A stretch of DNA of 64,000 bases from NCBI GenBank assembly GCA_017303635.1, contig JAFLCG010000011.1, positions 124,001 to 188,000 of the forward strand, in the 5' to 3' direction. This stretch comes from Anaerolineae bacterium. Lineage in GTDB: Bacteria > Chloroflexota > Anaerolineae > Aggregatilineales > Phototrophicaceae. Position numbers and translations under genes: made by a program. Of the stretch, positions 26,184 to 34,505 are shown in pieces; position 1 is the stretch's first letter; each line of letters begins with the position of its first letter. A model generated the notes under the pieces. The model ran no database searches and was not told where the DNA came from. It saw only the letters and a program-made list of their open reading frames with translations.

Positions 26184-27257
26184 TTACATGGTCATTTTCT
26201 TGAGATCAATCGGTGTCCAATCAGCTCCGCAAGATGCGCGGATAACTAATTCAGGCTGCAAAATTGTTGGTTTAGGCTGTCGATCTTTCTTAAGAATCAT
26301 TCTCAAGAGCATTTCGCCGGCTTTTTGCCCAAGTTCGATTTCAGGTGCTTTAACGGTGGTGAGCGGCGGGTAGGTGAAGCGGGAAAAGCGCATATCATCG
26401 TAGCCCACCACCGCCACATCATTGGGGATCGTTAGGCCGCGCTCATGGCAGGCGGACATCGCGCCTAGTGCCATGAGGTCATTCATTCCATAAATGGCAT
26501 CTGGCGGGTTGGCTTCATCCAGCAGTGAAAGCGCAGCCATGTAGCCACTTTCCGGGTCGAATGCGCCAATTCGCAGCAAACGGTCGTCAACTTGTAATCC
26601 GGCTGCACGCAGAGTTTGTCGGTAGGTCTGAAGTCGTTTGCTCACCATCAGGTCGGCCAGCGGCCCATAAGTAATACAGGCAATCCGTTGATGACCAAGG
26701 GCGATCAAATGATCGAGCAAAACCTTAACGCCACTGAGGTGATCAATGGTGACATAGGGGAGATTATCGTGAGGAAGATCGGGTTGCCCCATAAAGACGA
26801 CCGGAAACCCACGGGTGGTGAGCTGATTGATGGTTGGCAGTAGTTCGTCATACCATCCAGAGATGGTCGCGCCAGCAGCTTCGCCTCCTTGGAGTAGGCT
26901 GGAAATCGCTTCAGCATCTGGCTCTTCCATTTGCTCGACCAGAATTCGGAAACCACGCTCCTGGCTGGCCCGGTTTAAGCCGGTAATGATGTTAGGGATA
27001 TAGGGATCGGCAAAGACCTGCGCATGCGGGCGCACCAGTACCAACGCCAAATTGTTGCTGTGACCACGTGCCAGTGTGCGTGCTGCCACATGGGGCACAT
27101 AGTTCAACTCTTTACACGCGCGAAGAACCCGCTGGCGTGTTTCTTCGCTGATGTTCATGCCGGGGGTAGCATTCAGCACAAACGACACCGTCGTTTGAGA
27201 AACTCCGGCCAACTGGGCAACTTGTTTGCTAGTGATTTTTCGATTCAAAATGTTCAA
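26184..27257 (-). CDS. LacI family transcriptional regulator
   Basis: The 357-residue product has a LacI helix-turn-helix (ITSKQVAQLAGVSQTTVSFVLN), hinge region YVPHVAARTLARG and a sensor domain with IACITYGPLADLMVSKR and VVGYDDMRFSRFTYPPLTTV. It heads the GH4 sugar operon. The operator at 27281-27300, 24 bases before its ATG and just inside a strong promoter, indicates autoregulation together with the downstream transport genes. Confidence 0.93.
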   Translation of the reverse strand: MNILNRKITSKQVAQLAGVSQTTVSFVLNATPGMNISEETRQRVLRACKELNYVPHVAARTLARGHSNNLALVLVRPHAQVFADPYIPNIITGLNRASQERGFRILVEQMEEPDAEAISSLLQGGEAAGATISGWYDELLPTINQLTTRGFPVVFMGQPDLPHDNLPYVTIDHLSGVKVLLDHLIALGHQRIACITYGPLADLMVSKRLQTYRQTLRAAGLQVDDRLLRIGAFDPESGYMAALSLLDEANPPDAIYGMNDLMALGAMSACHERGLTIPNDVAVVGYDDMRFSRFTYPPLTTVKAPEIELGQKAGEMLLRMILKKDRQPKPTILQPELVIRASCGADWTPIDLKKMTM

Positions 27258-27280
27258 GAAAAATGATTAACTAAATCGAA

Positions 27281-27300
27281 TTACTAATGCGTATTAGTAA
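27281..27300. promoter_or_regulatory. LacI-type operator
   Basis: Eight-base arms TTACTAAT (27281-27288) and ATTAGTAA (27293-27300) flank GCGT, giving a LacI-like operator with a central CG. It touches the -10 box of the promoter and covers the expected transcription start. Confidence 0.82.
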
Positions 27301-27327
27301 AATATCCATAAACACACACTTTGTCAA
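27299..27327 (-). promoter_or_regulatory. Sigma-70 promoter of the GH4 operon
   Basis: On the minus strand TTGACA (27322-27327) and TATTTT (27299-27304) are 17 bases apart and point at the LacI gene. The overlap with the operator is the standard repression layout. Confidence 0.82.
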
Positions 27328-27335
27328 GCATTTGC

Positions 27336-27419
27336 TCGTTTTGGGGTGCATTTCAAATTGGGGGCAGAACTCTAAACTGAACATAAATCGCCCCAAATCT
27401 GAAATGCACCCCTCGTTTT
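27336..27419. mobile_element. 70-bp MITE-like element with direct repeats
   Basis: A palindromic unit (27343-27412) has 23-base terminal inverted repeats with two mismatches, starting GGGGTGCATTTCA at each end, and a 24-base centre. The 7-base sequence TCGTTTT stands on both sides (27336-27342 and 27413-27419), as expected for a target-site duplication. It encodes nothing and lies between the divergent LacI and DUF1684 genes, 15 bases behind the -35 box of the LacI promoter. The parent transposon was not recognised. Confidence 0.6.
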
Positions 27420-27532
27420 AAGTCCAGTTGACGGATTGGCTTCGCCCATGGTTTGGCTTGTACTGACTATAATCTATAACCAGTTCTATATGGATCGTTG
27501 CCTGTTTTGCTCTTAGTTGAGTAGGGAAGGTT

Positions 27533-28369
27533 ATGGTCGCCTCGACGTATATTCAGGAGATTGAAGCCTGGCGTGCGGAAATGGACGCGCAGTTACGTGC
27601 CCCCGGCCCTTGGGGGTGGCTGGCTGTCGCTGGTACCTACCCACTTGAGAAGGGCAAAAACACGATTGGCAGTTCACGTAAATCTACCATTCGTCTGCCA
27701 AAATCTGCCCCGGAGGGTGTTGGGCAAATTGAATTTGATGGTCAACATGGTAAGCTGCGGGTGACCACTCGTCAGCCCGTGTTCGTTGATGGCGTCGAGG
27801 TGCGAACGGCGCAACTCCGCAATCACCGTGAAAAGGGGGGTATGTCGGTTGTCCGGGTCGGAAATATCACCTTTGGTATTGCCGAGTCGATCAATCGGGT
27901 CTATGAGGTTATCGTCTGGGATGCGGATAGCCCTCGGCGGCAGTCATTTCCGCCCCGGGCCTGGTATCCCATTAACCCGGACTATTGTTTTACTGGACGA
28001 TTCATTCGCAATTACTCTGCCAATGAACTCATCAAGAAAAGCCCTAATCAGTACACTCCCGAACTGATGCATCTCGGCAATGTCTTTGTTTACCATGCAG
28101 AAACACGCTATCGCTATGCCGTGATGCGTTCTGATCTGGGCCCCAAGTATTTATGGTTGATGCTTTACGACAAGACCAATGGCAAGACCACCCATGAACG
28201 CGGGCGGCACTTGCAGGTACGCATTATCGATGGCGAAGAAGTGGAGGTGGATTTTAACAAGTTGGTCATGCCACCGATGACTTTCTGTGAACACATTGTC
28301 AGCCCGATGGCACCTATTCCCAATCTCTTTATGACGCCGCTCGAAGTAGGAGAACGGTATCCGGAGTAA
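27533..28369 (+). CDS. DUF1684 family protein
   Basis: The 278-residue product starts with the DUF1684 hallmark: IQEIEAWRAEMDAQLRAP, then WGWLAVAGTYPLEKGKNTIG, and later RAWYPINPDY. The family is widespread, cytoplasmic here as no signal peptide is seen, and its biochemical role is unknown. It stands alone; its end is three bases from the end of the convergent kinase gene. Confidence 0.85.
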   Translation: MVASTYIQEIEAWRAEMDAQLRAPGPWGWLAVAGTYPLEKGKNTIGSSRKSTIRLPKSAPEGVGQIEFDGQHGKLRVTTRQPVFVDGVEVRTAQLRNHREKGGMSVVRVGNITFGIAESINRVYEVIVWDADSPRRQSFPPRAWYPINPDYCFTGRFIRNYSANELIKKSPNQYTPELMHLGNVFVYHAETRYRYAVMRSDLGPKYLWLMLYDKTNGKTTHERGRHLQVRIIDGEEVEVDFNKLVMPPMTFCEHIVSPMAPIPNLFMTPLEVGERYPE

Positions 28370-28372
28370 TCC

Positions 28373-31300
28373 TTAACTCTCCAGTCGATCTGCTTCCAGG
28401 CTGGCCCCGATGCGTCGGAACAAATCACGTGCTTCTTGTTGTAGGCTGGCGCCACGTTCAGTGTTCCCCTGCGTGCGTTCGTATTCAGCCCATGCTTTCA
28501 AGGTGCGGGCCCGCTCACCTTCCATCTTGCTTTCTTCGCTGATGCGTAGGCTTTCACCAAATGCAGTGGTCGCGTCATAAGTGTTGCCATTAAGCAGGAT
28601 GGGTTTGCCTCTGGCTGCGACCTGACCAATTGCACGCCAGCCAGCGGATAGGAATTCCGGCGATTCTACTTCCTGGGCTAGGGCGACAGCTTTCAGGGCG
28701 GCTTCCTGCGCTAAGTCAATTTGCTTTAATGCTAACCGCGTTTCAGCGAGGAAGCGGTAAGTTTCCGACAATTGCCCGAACCCGACTGACTGCGCCATGG
28801 CGATGACCCGCATTAACTGCTCTTCAGCAGCTGGTAAATTGCCGAGATGTAGATAGGCACCGCCCAGATTGCTCCGGTAGAGCATTTCGGCATCCCGCAA
28901 ACCAATCTCTTGGGCGATCTTGAGCGCCTCTTGATAGCCGTCAAACGCCGCTTGATAATCACCTCGCGCATCCGCGACTGCCCCGGCATTGCTGATGAGT
29001 GCCATCGCCTGGCTGCGATCACCAAGATCCTGCAGAATGACCGAAGCGCGCTCGAAATGTTGTCCAGCTTGCTCGTAATTGCCCAATGTGTACTGAATGC
29101 CGCCCATCATATTCAGGCACTGCGCCAGTAGGGGGCGGTAGTTAAGATCGGTGCAGATGGTGATGACCTCATCAGCAATCTTCAAGGCCGCTTCAAAATC
29201 TCCAGTGCGGAAAGCGTTCCATCCTTTGACGAAAATGGATTGTGCGATTTTCAGTTGGAGGCCTGAATTACGAGCAATTTCCTCGGCAGCTCTGGCGCTG
29301 GCAGTGGCTCCATGGAAGTCCCCCTGATAGATCAGCGCAGTGCTGACTCCCAGATGGGCCTGCGTTTGTGCCATTCGGTCACCGGCTTGCTCCGCCTCCT
29401 GTTGCATTCGGGTAAAAATCTCGACCGCGTCAGTATATTGCGCCTGCCAGTTGAGCATCGTCCCCAGTCCATCGAGGACCTGCAACCGATTTTCCACATT
29501 GCTGGTGGCTGGGGCATGACGCAGTGCCGCCCGGTAATGGCGGATCGCTGTTTCAGGTGCGTATGATGCTTGAGCATGTTTTCCGGCGCGTTCCAGCCAG
29601 GGGACGGCTGCGGTCACATCACCCGCATCTTCATAATGATCGGCAATCAAGGCCGCATATTCATCCAGATCATTCAGGTGGAGCCGTTGCAGTGCTTCGG
29701 CCACTTGCCGGTGTAAGTTTTGTCGTTCTTCAGTGCTCAGCCCTGCCAGAATACCTTCCCGCAGTTTGTCATGGGCGAACTGCCAGCGCTCGTTCATCAC
29801 ATCCAGCACTGCTGCGCTGGTGCAGGTGGTAAGCCAGTTATCCAGTTGATCGGCAGTTGTGTTAGGGCTGAGTGCCGCCAGCAGCTTGAGGTCTAATTGC
29901 CGTCCAGCGATCGCCGCCAGTCGAAGGAGGGCGCGGTCGGCATCGCTCACCCGGCTCAGGCGGCGCTGAACCACTTGCTGTATACCCCCGGCAAAGACGT
30001 GGGAGGGCAGGGTTTTATTGCCGACTTCGCTCAACCGACCGGCTTCTTCTGCCAACGCGCGCATGACTTCAACCAGGAAGAAAATGTTGCCTTCCGTTTC
30101 CTTTTTGAGTAGGACGACCAGTTCAGGGTGCTTACCCTGTTCGCCCAGCATCGATGTGCTCAACTGAATGATGCCATCTTCAGTTAGTCGTTCCAGTCGG
30201 ATGGATTGTGCACCGGGTAGTTCTTCGGGTAGTCCTGGTCGTTCATCATTGCGGTAATCGCCTAAAATGAGCAGCGGCATCGCCTCAGTTAAGGGGATCA
30301 ACTTTCGCAGCACGTCCAGACTTTCGTCTGCCCATTGCAGGTCTTCCAGAATGAGCACGACGGGCTGTTTTTGGTCACGGAACAAATCGATGATGGCTTG
30401 CATCAGGCGCTGCTGACCAGCTTGTCCTTCAAGTTCTGGTAACGGCAATACCTGACGCTCGACCAGTTCGCCGATATCCGGGATGACTTGATCCAGGACA
30501 CTGACTTCGAGATCCGTCAGATTGCCTGCCAGCGCCAACCGTCTCAAGGGCTGCCGCCAGGCATGATAGGCCAGGCCGCCTTCCACCACACCCTGACCCT
30601 GTAGAACCAATGCACCACTGACCAGTGCTTGTGTCCGGATTTCATTGAGCAGGCGGGATTTACCAACGCCGCTTTCGCCGCCGATCAGCCACGTGCTTCC
30701 GTTCCCCGCGATGGCCTTTGCCAGTGCCTCTTTTAGCCGTGCGACTTCGCCTTCCCGTCCTACAAATCCCGCTGCATTCAGGAAGCTGTCTCGAATGGCA
30801 ATCGTTTCCGGCGGTACCGGTTGGTCAATGGCTTCACTGAGCGCGACGATGACTTCCTGGGCGGATTGATAGCGGTCAGTGGGTTCCTTGAGCAACAAGC
30901 GGGAAATGATGAACGGGATCTGAATATTGTCATCCAGCTCCAGCAGTTCCACGGGCGTGTGGAGAATATCCTGGATCAGCAGTTGCAGGTTATTGATGCG
31001 GAACGGATGCTGACCAGCGAACAGTTCATAGGCCATCATGCCGACGGCATACAAATCCATACACTCACTAATATCGCCACCGAGCAGTACTTCGGGCGGC
31101 ATATAGGCAAACGTACCGGAGATTGCATCATCACTCGGTTCGGTGTTCCGGAGCAGCGCCAGCCCAAAGTCCAGGACTTTGACTTCATTTTCAGGGGTGA
31201 CGAGCACGTTATCTGGTTTCAGATCACGGTGGATAATGCCGCGTCGGTGCGTATATGACAGGGCTTCCAGAGTCTGGATCAATAGATTGACTTTTTTGTC

Positions 31301-31648
31301 GACGGATGCACCATGCGCTGCCGCCAGCAGATGGCGCGGCTTTTCCAGCAGGGACATGGTGAAAAACGGGTTTCGATCTTCATCAAAACCGTAGTCTTGT
31401 ACGCTAATGATGTGGGGATGGTGGAGAGACGCCAACGTCTGAAATTCATTAGCCAGCGCCAACCGTGTTTGGGTATGACCTGCCTGGGTATCGGGGTCGC
31501 TCTTGCCGAGGTTGAGCACCCGCTTGAGCGCGACCGTCTGCCGGTTCAGTCGGTCGAATGCCCGGTAAACCACGCCCATCCCGCCTGCGCCCAACTGCTC
31601 CAGCAATTGATAGCGCTTGCCAATTGAGGAGTCACTCAAAGATGCCAT
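28373..31648 (-). CDS. Ser/Thr protein kinase with AAA ATPase and TPR domains
   Basis: The product of about 1091 residues combines three parts. Residues about 10-275 are a Hanks-type kinase: glycine loop QLGAGGMGVVYRAFD, Lys in VALKRV, catalytic HRDLKPDNV, DFGLALL, and PPEVLLGG. Next is an AAA-type ATPase with Walker A GGESGVGKSRLL and Walker B VVLILEDLQWAD. The last third is TPR-like repeats, for example YTLGNYEQAGQHFERA. There is no membrane segment. Such fusions act as signalling hubs in Chloroflexota and Cyanobacteria; the target is unknown. ATG 31648 (MASLSDSSIGKRYQL) is preferred to 31696, as neither has a good binding site and the kinase begins at once. Confidence 0.9.
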   Translation of the reverse strand: MASLSDSSIGKRYQLLEQLGAGGMGVVYRAFDRLNRQTVALKRVLNLGKSDPDTQAGHTQTRLALANEFQTLASLHHPHIISVQDYGFDEDRNPFFTMSLLEKPRHLLAAAHGASVDKKVNLLIQTLEALSYTHRRGIIHRDLKPDNVLVTPENEVKVLDFGLALLRNTEPSDDAISGTFAYMPPEVLLGGDISECMDLYAVGMMAYELFAGQHPFRINNLQLLIQDILHTPVELLELDDNIQIPFIISRLLLKEPTDRYQSAQEVIVALSEAIDQPVPPETIAIRDSFLNAAGFVGREGEVARLKEALAKAIAGNGSTWLIGGESGVGKSRLLNEIRTQALVSGALVLQGQGVVEGGLAYHAWRQPLRRLALAGNLTDLEVSVLDQVIPDIGELVERQVLPLPELEGQAGQQRLMQAIIDLFRDQKQPVVLILEDLQWADESLDVLRKLIPLTEAMPLLILGDYRNDERPGLPEELPGAQSIRLERLTEDGIIQLSTSMLGEQGKHPELVVLLKKETEGNIFFLVEVMRALAEEAGRLSEVGNKTLPSHVFAGGIQQVVQRRLSRVSDADRALLRLAAIAGRQLDLKLLAALSPNTTADQLDNWLTTCTSAAVLDVMNERWQFAHDKLREGILAGLSTEERQNLHRQVAEALQRLHLNDLDEYAALIADHYEDAGDVTAAVPWLERAGKHAQASYAPETAIRHYRAALRHAPATSNVENRLQVLDGLGTMLNWQAQYTDAVEIFTRMQQEAEQAGDRMAQTQAHLGVSTALIYQGDFHGATASARAAEEIARNSGLQLKIAQSIFVKGWNAFRTGDFEAALKIADEVITICTDLNYRPLLAQCLNMMGGIQYTLGNYEQAGQHFERASVILQDLGDRSQAMALISNAGAVADARGDYQAAFDGYQEALKIAQEIGLRDAEMLYRSNLGGAYLHLGNLPAAEEQLMRVIAMAQSVGFGQLSETYRFLAETRLALKQIDLAQEAALKAVALAQEVESPEFLSAGWRAIGQVAARGKPILLNGNTYDATTAFGESLRISEESKMEGERARTLKAWAEYERTQGNTERGASLQQEARDLFRRIGASLEADRLES

Positions 31649-31754
31649 CTTTAGGAAATCCAGAATGTAAGGTGATCGCTCATCATCATATAGCATTCGG
31701 TAGGAAAGGACAAACCAAATGGAATTGCAACCTGTGGGTTAGAAACCCCTTTCT

Positions 31755-31858
31755 AATGTATGAACTTGCTAACTTGCCTTTGCGTGCAAGGGGGATGTAA
31801 TGCACACTTAAATACAAGTATAAATAGCGGGATTTGTATCATCAGGGGAGAAAAGTTC
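31755..31858 (+). promoter_or_regulatory. Leader conserved between two paralogous genes, copy 1
   Basis: About 100 bases before the first small secreted-protein gene match the region before the second (32624-32724). Identical parts include TGAACTT-N-CTAAC, GCAAGGGG, a 25-base block at 31796-31820 and the GGGGAGA-AAAGTTCATG start region. It probably holds the promoter and perhaps a regulator site or structured leader shared by both genes. Confidence 0.6.
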
Positions 31859-32398
31859 ATGATAAAGAGACTGATTGCGGTGTTGGTGATGATTGCCGTC
31901 ATCGTGGTGGCGGTAGGGCCGGTCTACGCAGCCATTAGCGGTGTGTTCAATTTTGGGCGTGGTTCGCTCATTCTCACTGGGGTGGTTAGCGGGCTGGAAG
32001 ACGCCCATGAGGATGAAGTTGTGACCGTGTTGACCGGCCACGCGCTGGTATACATGGAATGTGTCAACCCACGCGGTCGCGTAGTAACCGGACGCAACCC
32101 AATTTTGGTGTCATTGACCGAAACCTCGGCTCCGCTCTACCCGGATAGCAATGGCGATGCCTCTGTCCATGTTATCATTCCTGATCCGGATACCATGTCG
32201 GTCTCTCCAGTGCACCCCACGCCGCGACAGGCAGGTTGCCCCCATGGCCATTGGCGCGTTCGCGGTATTAAGCATGGATCTACCCGCTGGCAGTCGACTC
32301 AGGTTGAAGTCTTGCAGAATGGTAGCAGCCAATTAAAGTATGACTATGCCTGTGCTGATAATGGCGTCACACTGACCTGTTCCTGCATATCGTCATAG
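31859..32398 (+). CDS. Small secreted protein, paralogue 1
   Basis: The 179-residue product has a signal peptide (MIKRLIAVLVMIAVIVVAVG, cut after VYA) and a mature part of beta-rich appearance starting AISGVFNFGRGSLILTG. Conserved with its paralogue are YMECVNP, GRNPI, SNGDAS/SNGNAS, KQAGCP/RQAGCP-N-WRVRGI, ARWQS/TRWQS and the Cys-containing tail. It resembles a secreted family seen in Chloroflexota and Actinobacteria whose members share a CVNPGGN-APG motif; the role is unknown. ATG 31859 has GGGGAG upstream. The four conserved Cys suggest disulfides. Confidence 0.75.
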   Translation: MIKRLIAVLVMIAVIVVAVGPVYAAISGVFNFGRGSLILTGVVSGLEDAHEDEVVTVLTGHALVYMECVNPRGRVVTGRNPILVSLTETSAPLYPDSNGDASVHVIIPDPDTMSVSPVHPTPRQAGCPHGHWRVRGIKHGSTRWQSTQVEVLQNGSSQLKYDYACADNGVTLTCSCISS

Positions 32399-32423
32399 TC
32401 CCTGATTCGTTTAACCCTGAAAG

Positions 32424-32457
32424 CCGGGCAGGAGAATCGTCTCCCGCCCGGTTTTTA
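32424..32457 (+). terminator. Rho-independent terminator
   Basis: Arms CCGGGCAGGAG (32424-32434) and CTCCCGCCCGG (32441-32451) pair with one mismatch, followed by TTTTTATT. It ends the first paralogue's transcript 26 bases after its stop. Confidence 0.9.
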
Positions 32458-32623
32458 TTGTTAGGCTCCACTCAACGATCCATAGTCACCGCCACTGATC
32501 GGTTTCACCCTGGCTTGAGTTAACTCATCTTTTGAGTATGACCTTGCTCTGTTTAATGGGGCGAAAGTCCGCTCCATCTCTCGGTCTGGAATCTCAAAGA
32601 TCAGGTTGGAAAAATCACTCCAA

Positions 32624-32724
32624 AATATGAACTTCCTAACCTTTCCTCGCACGCAAGGGGCTTGTAATGCACACTTAAATACAAGTAAGCAGAGAGATTT
32701 GTACCACCTGGGGAGATAAAGTTC
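32624..32724 (+). promoter_or_regulatory. Leader conserved between two paralogous genes, copy 2
   Basis: This is the second copy of the conserved leader; its 25-base identical block is at 32663-32687. The gene, leader and terminator were evidently duplicated together. Confidence 0.6.
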
Positions 32725-33258
32725 ATGTTAAAAAGACTGATTGCGGTTCTGTTGCTGATGACTGTCATCGTCTTGGCGGTGGGGCCAGTGTATGCGGCCA
32801 TTAGCGGTGTATTCAATTTCGGGCGGGGTTCGCTCATCCTTACCGGGGTGATTCGAGGACTAGGCAATACCACTAGCAGTGAAACGGTCACGGTGTTGAC
32901 AGGCCGCGCTGTTGTCTACATGGAATGTGTCAATCCTGGTGGGAATGTGGCACCCGGTCGCAATCCAATCCAGCTGTCACTGACTCTGACCTCGGCTCCG
33001 CTCCAGGCCGATAGCAATGGTAACGCTTCCGTGTATATCCGTATTCCTGACCCGGCCACCATTTCACCGACCCCGGTTAACCCGTCTGCTAAGCAGGCCG
33101 GTTGCCCAAATGGAAACTGGCGCGTTCGGGGCATCCAACCCGCCTCAGCCCGCTGGCAGTCGGCTCAGGTGGTCGTCCTGAAGAATGGCACCAGCGAACT
33201 GCTGGAAAATTACGCCTGCGTGGATGATGGTGTCACGTTGACCTGCTCGCCGTCATAG
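32725..33258 (+). CDS. Small secreted protein, paralogue 2
   Basis: The 177-residue product has a signal peptide (MLKRLIAVLLLMTVIVLAVG, cut after VYA) and shares the opening AISGVFNFGRGSLILTG and most later motifs with paralogue 1. The central part differs more (LGNTTSSETVTV against LEDAHEDEVVTV). It carries CVNPGGNVAPGRNP, closer to the wider family than the first copy. The binding site GGGGAG and the leader are shared. No enzyme motif is visible. Confidence 0.75.
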   Translation: MLKRLIAVLLLMTVIVLAVGPVYAAISGVFNFGRGSLILTGVIRGLGNTTSSETVTVLTGRAVVYMECVNPGGNVAPGRNPIQLSLTLTSAPLQADSNGNASVYIRIPDPATISPTPVNPSAKQAGCPNGNWRVRGIQPASARWQSAQVVVLKNGTSELLENYACVDDGVTLTCSPS

Positions 33259-33282
33259 TTCTCGCTTGGTTAGGTAGTGTAG

Positions 33283-33314
33283 CCGGGCAGGGAGTCATTT
33301 CCTGCCCGGTTTTT
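33283..33314 (+). terminator. Rho-independent terminator
   Basis: Perfect nine-base arms CCGGGCAGG (33283-33291) and CCTGCCCGG (33301-33309) are followed by TTTTTG. It is the counterpart of the terminator behind paralogue 1. Confidence 0.9.
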
Positions 33315-33404
33315 GTTGCCTTGTTCCATCGAATTGTCCTCATCCGACTGCCGCGCTAGACTATTCTCACCTATCCATATCCCTTATCCGAAGGTTCCAT
33401 ATAA

Positions 33405-34505
33405 ATGAAGATCCAGGCTGCTTTGCTGACCAGCGCCAACCGCCAGTTTCAGATTGAAACACTTGAACTGGATGAGCCGCGGGCAGGCGAAGTCCTCATC
33501 AAAATCGCTGCCTGTGGGGTGTGCCACAGCGATTGGCATGTTGCTAATGGGGATACGCGTCATCCGATGCCCTGTGTGGCGGGTCATGAAGGTGCGGGCA
33601 TCGTGGAATCTGTTGGGCCTGGTGTGACCAGTGTTCAGGTGGGGGATCAGGTCGCGCTGAGTTGGTCACCGGATTGTGGCGAATGTTTCTACTGCCTGCG
33701 CGGGCAGCCAAATCTCTGCGAAACTTATACCGAGCCGATCTGGAACGGGGTCATGCTCGATGGACAACCCCGCCTGCACTGGAATAGTCAGCCGGTCTAT
33801 CATTACTGTGGGCTCGCCGCATTTGCTGAATATGTGGTCGTGCCGCAGCAGTGCTGCATCCCCATCCGCAAGGATGTTTCCCCGCAGGTGGTTGCTCTGG
33901 TGGGTTGCGCGGTTGCTACCGGTGTGGGAGCGGCCATGTATACCGCCCGGGTGCGCCCTGGGGAGACGGTGGTGGTTTTTGGCGCAGGTGGTGTCGGCCT
34001 GAACGTTATTCAAGGGGCCGCTCTCTGTGGAGCTAGCACCATCATCTCGGTTGATAAATCCCCGGCCAAGATGGCTTTGGCCAAACAGTTTGGAGCGACT
34101 CATGCCATACCTGCTGATGACCAAATGCTGAATACCATCCGTGATCTAACCGGTGGGCGCGGTGCTGACCATGCTTTCGAGTCCGTAGGGCTGGCCTCCT
34201 TGCAGGAACTGGGTCTGGATGTGATCCGTCCCGGCGGTATGCTGACGCTTGTTGGTCTGACTGCGATGGGCACACCCACCAATCTGCCGGGTGCGGTCAT
34301 CACCCGGCAGGAAAAGACCATCAAGGGGAGCTATTACGGTTCGGTCAGCCCGCGGCGGGATTTCCCGCTGTTGATTGATCTCTATGTCGCGGGCAAGCTC
34401 AAACTGGACGAACTCATCAGCCAGACCTATCGACTCGATCAAATCAATGAAGCTTATGCGACCATGCTCGATGGTAGCACTGCTCGCGGGGTCATCACCT
34501 TCTAG
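33405..34505 (+). CDS. Zinc-dependent alcohol dehydrogenase (MDR family)
   Basis: The 366-residue product has the catalytic zinc site CGVCHSDWH and GHEGAGIVESVG, the structural zinc loop with four Cys (CGECFYCLRGQPNLC), and the NAD-binding GAGGVGLNVIQGA. It is closest to class III/group-specific alcohol dehydrogenases, which oxidise alcohols or S-hydroxymethyl thiols with NAD. It stands alone; its stop overlaps the convergent beta-propeller gene by four bases. Confidence 0.9.
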   Translation: MKIQAALLTSANRQFQIETLELDEPRAGEVLIKIAACGVCHSDWHVANGDTRHPMPCVAGHEGAGIVESVGPGVTSVQVGDQVALSWSPDCGECFYCLRGQPNLCETYTEPIWNGVMLDGQPRLHWNSQPVYHYCGLAAFAEYVVVPQQCCIPIRKDVSPQVVALVGCAVATGVGAAMYTARVRPGETVVVFGAGGVGLNVIQGAALCGASTIISVDKSPAKMALAKQFGATHAIPADDQMLNTIRDLTGGRGADHAFESVGLASLQELGLDVIRPGGMLTLVGLTAMGTPTNLPGAVITRQEKTIKGSYYGSVSPRRDFPLLIDLYVAGKLKLDELISQTYRLDQINEAYATMLDGSTARGVITF

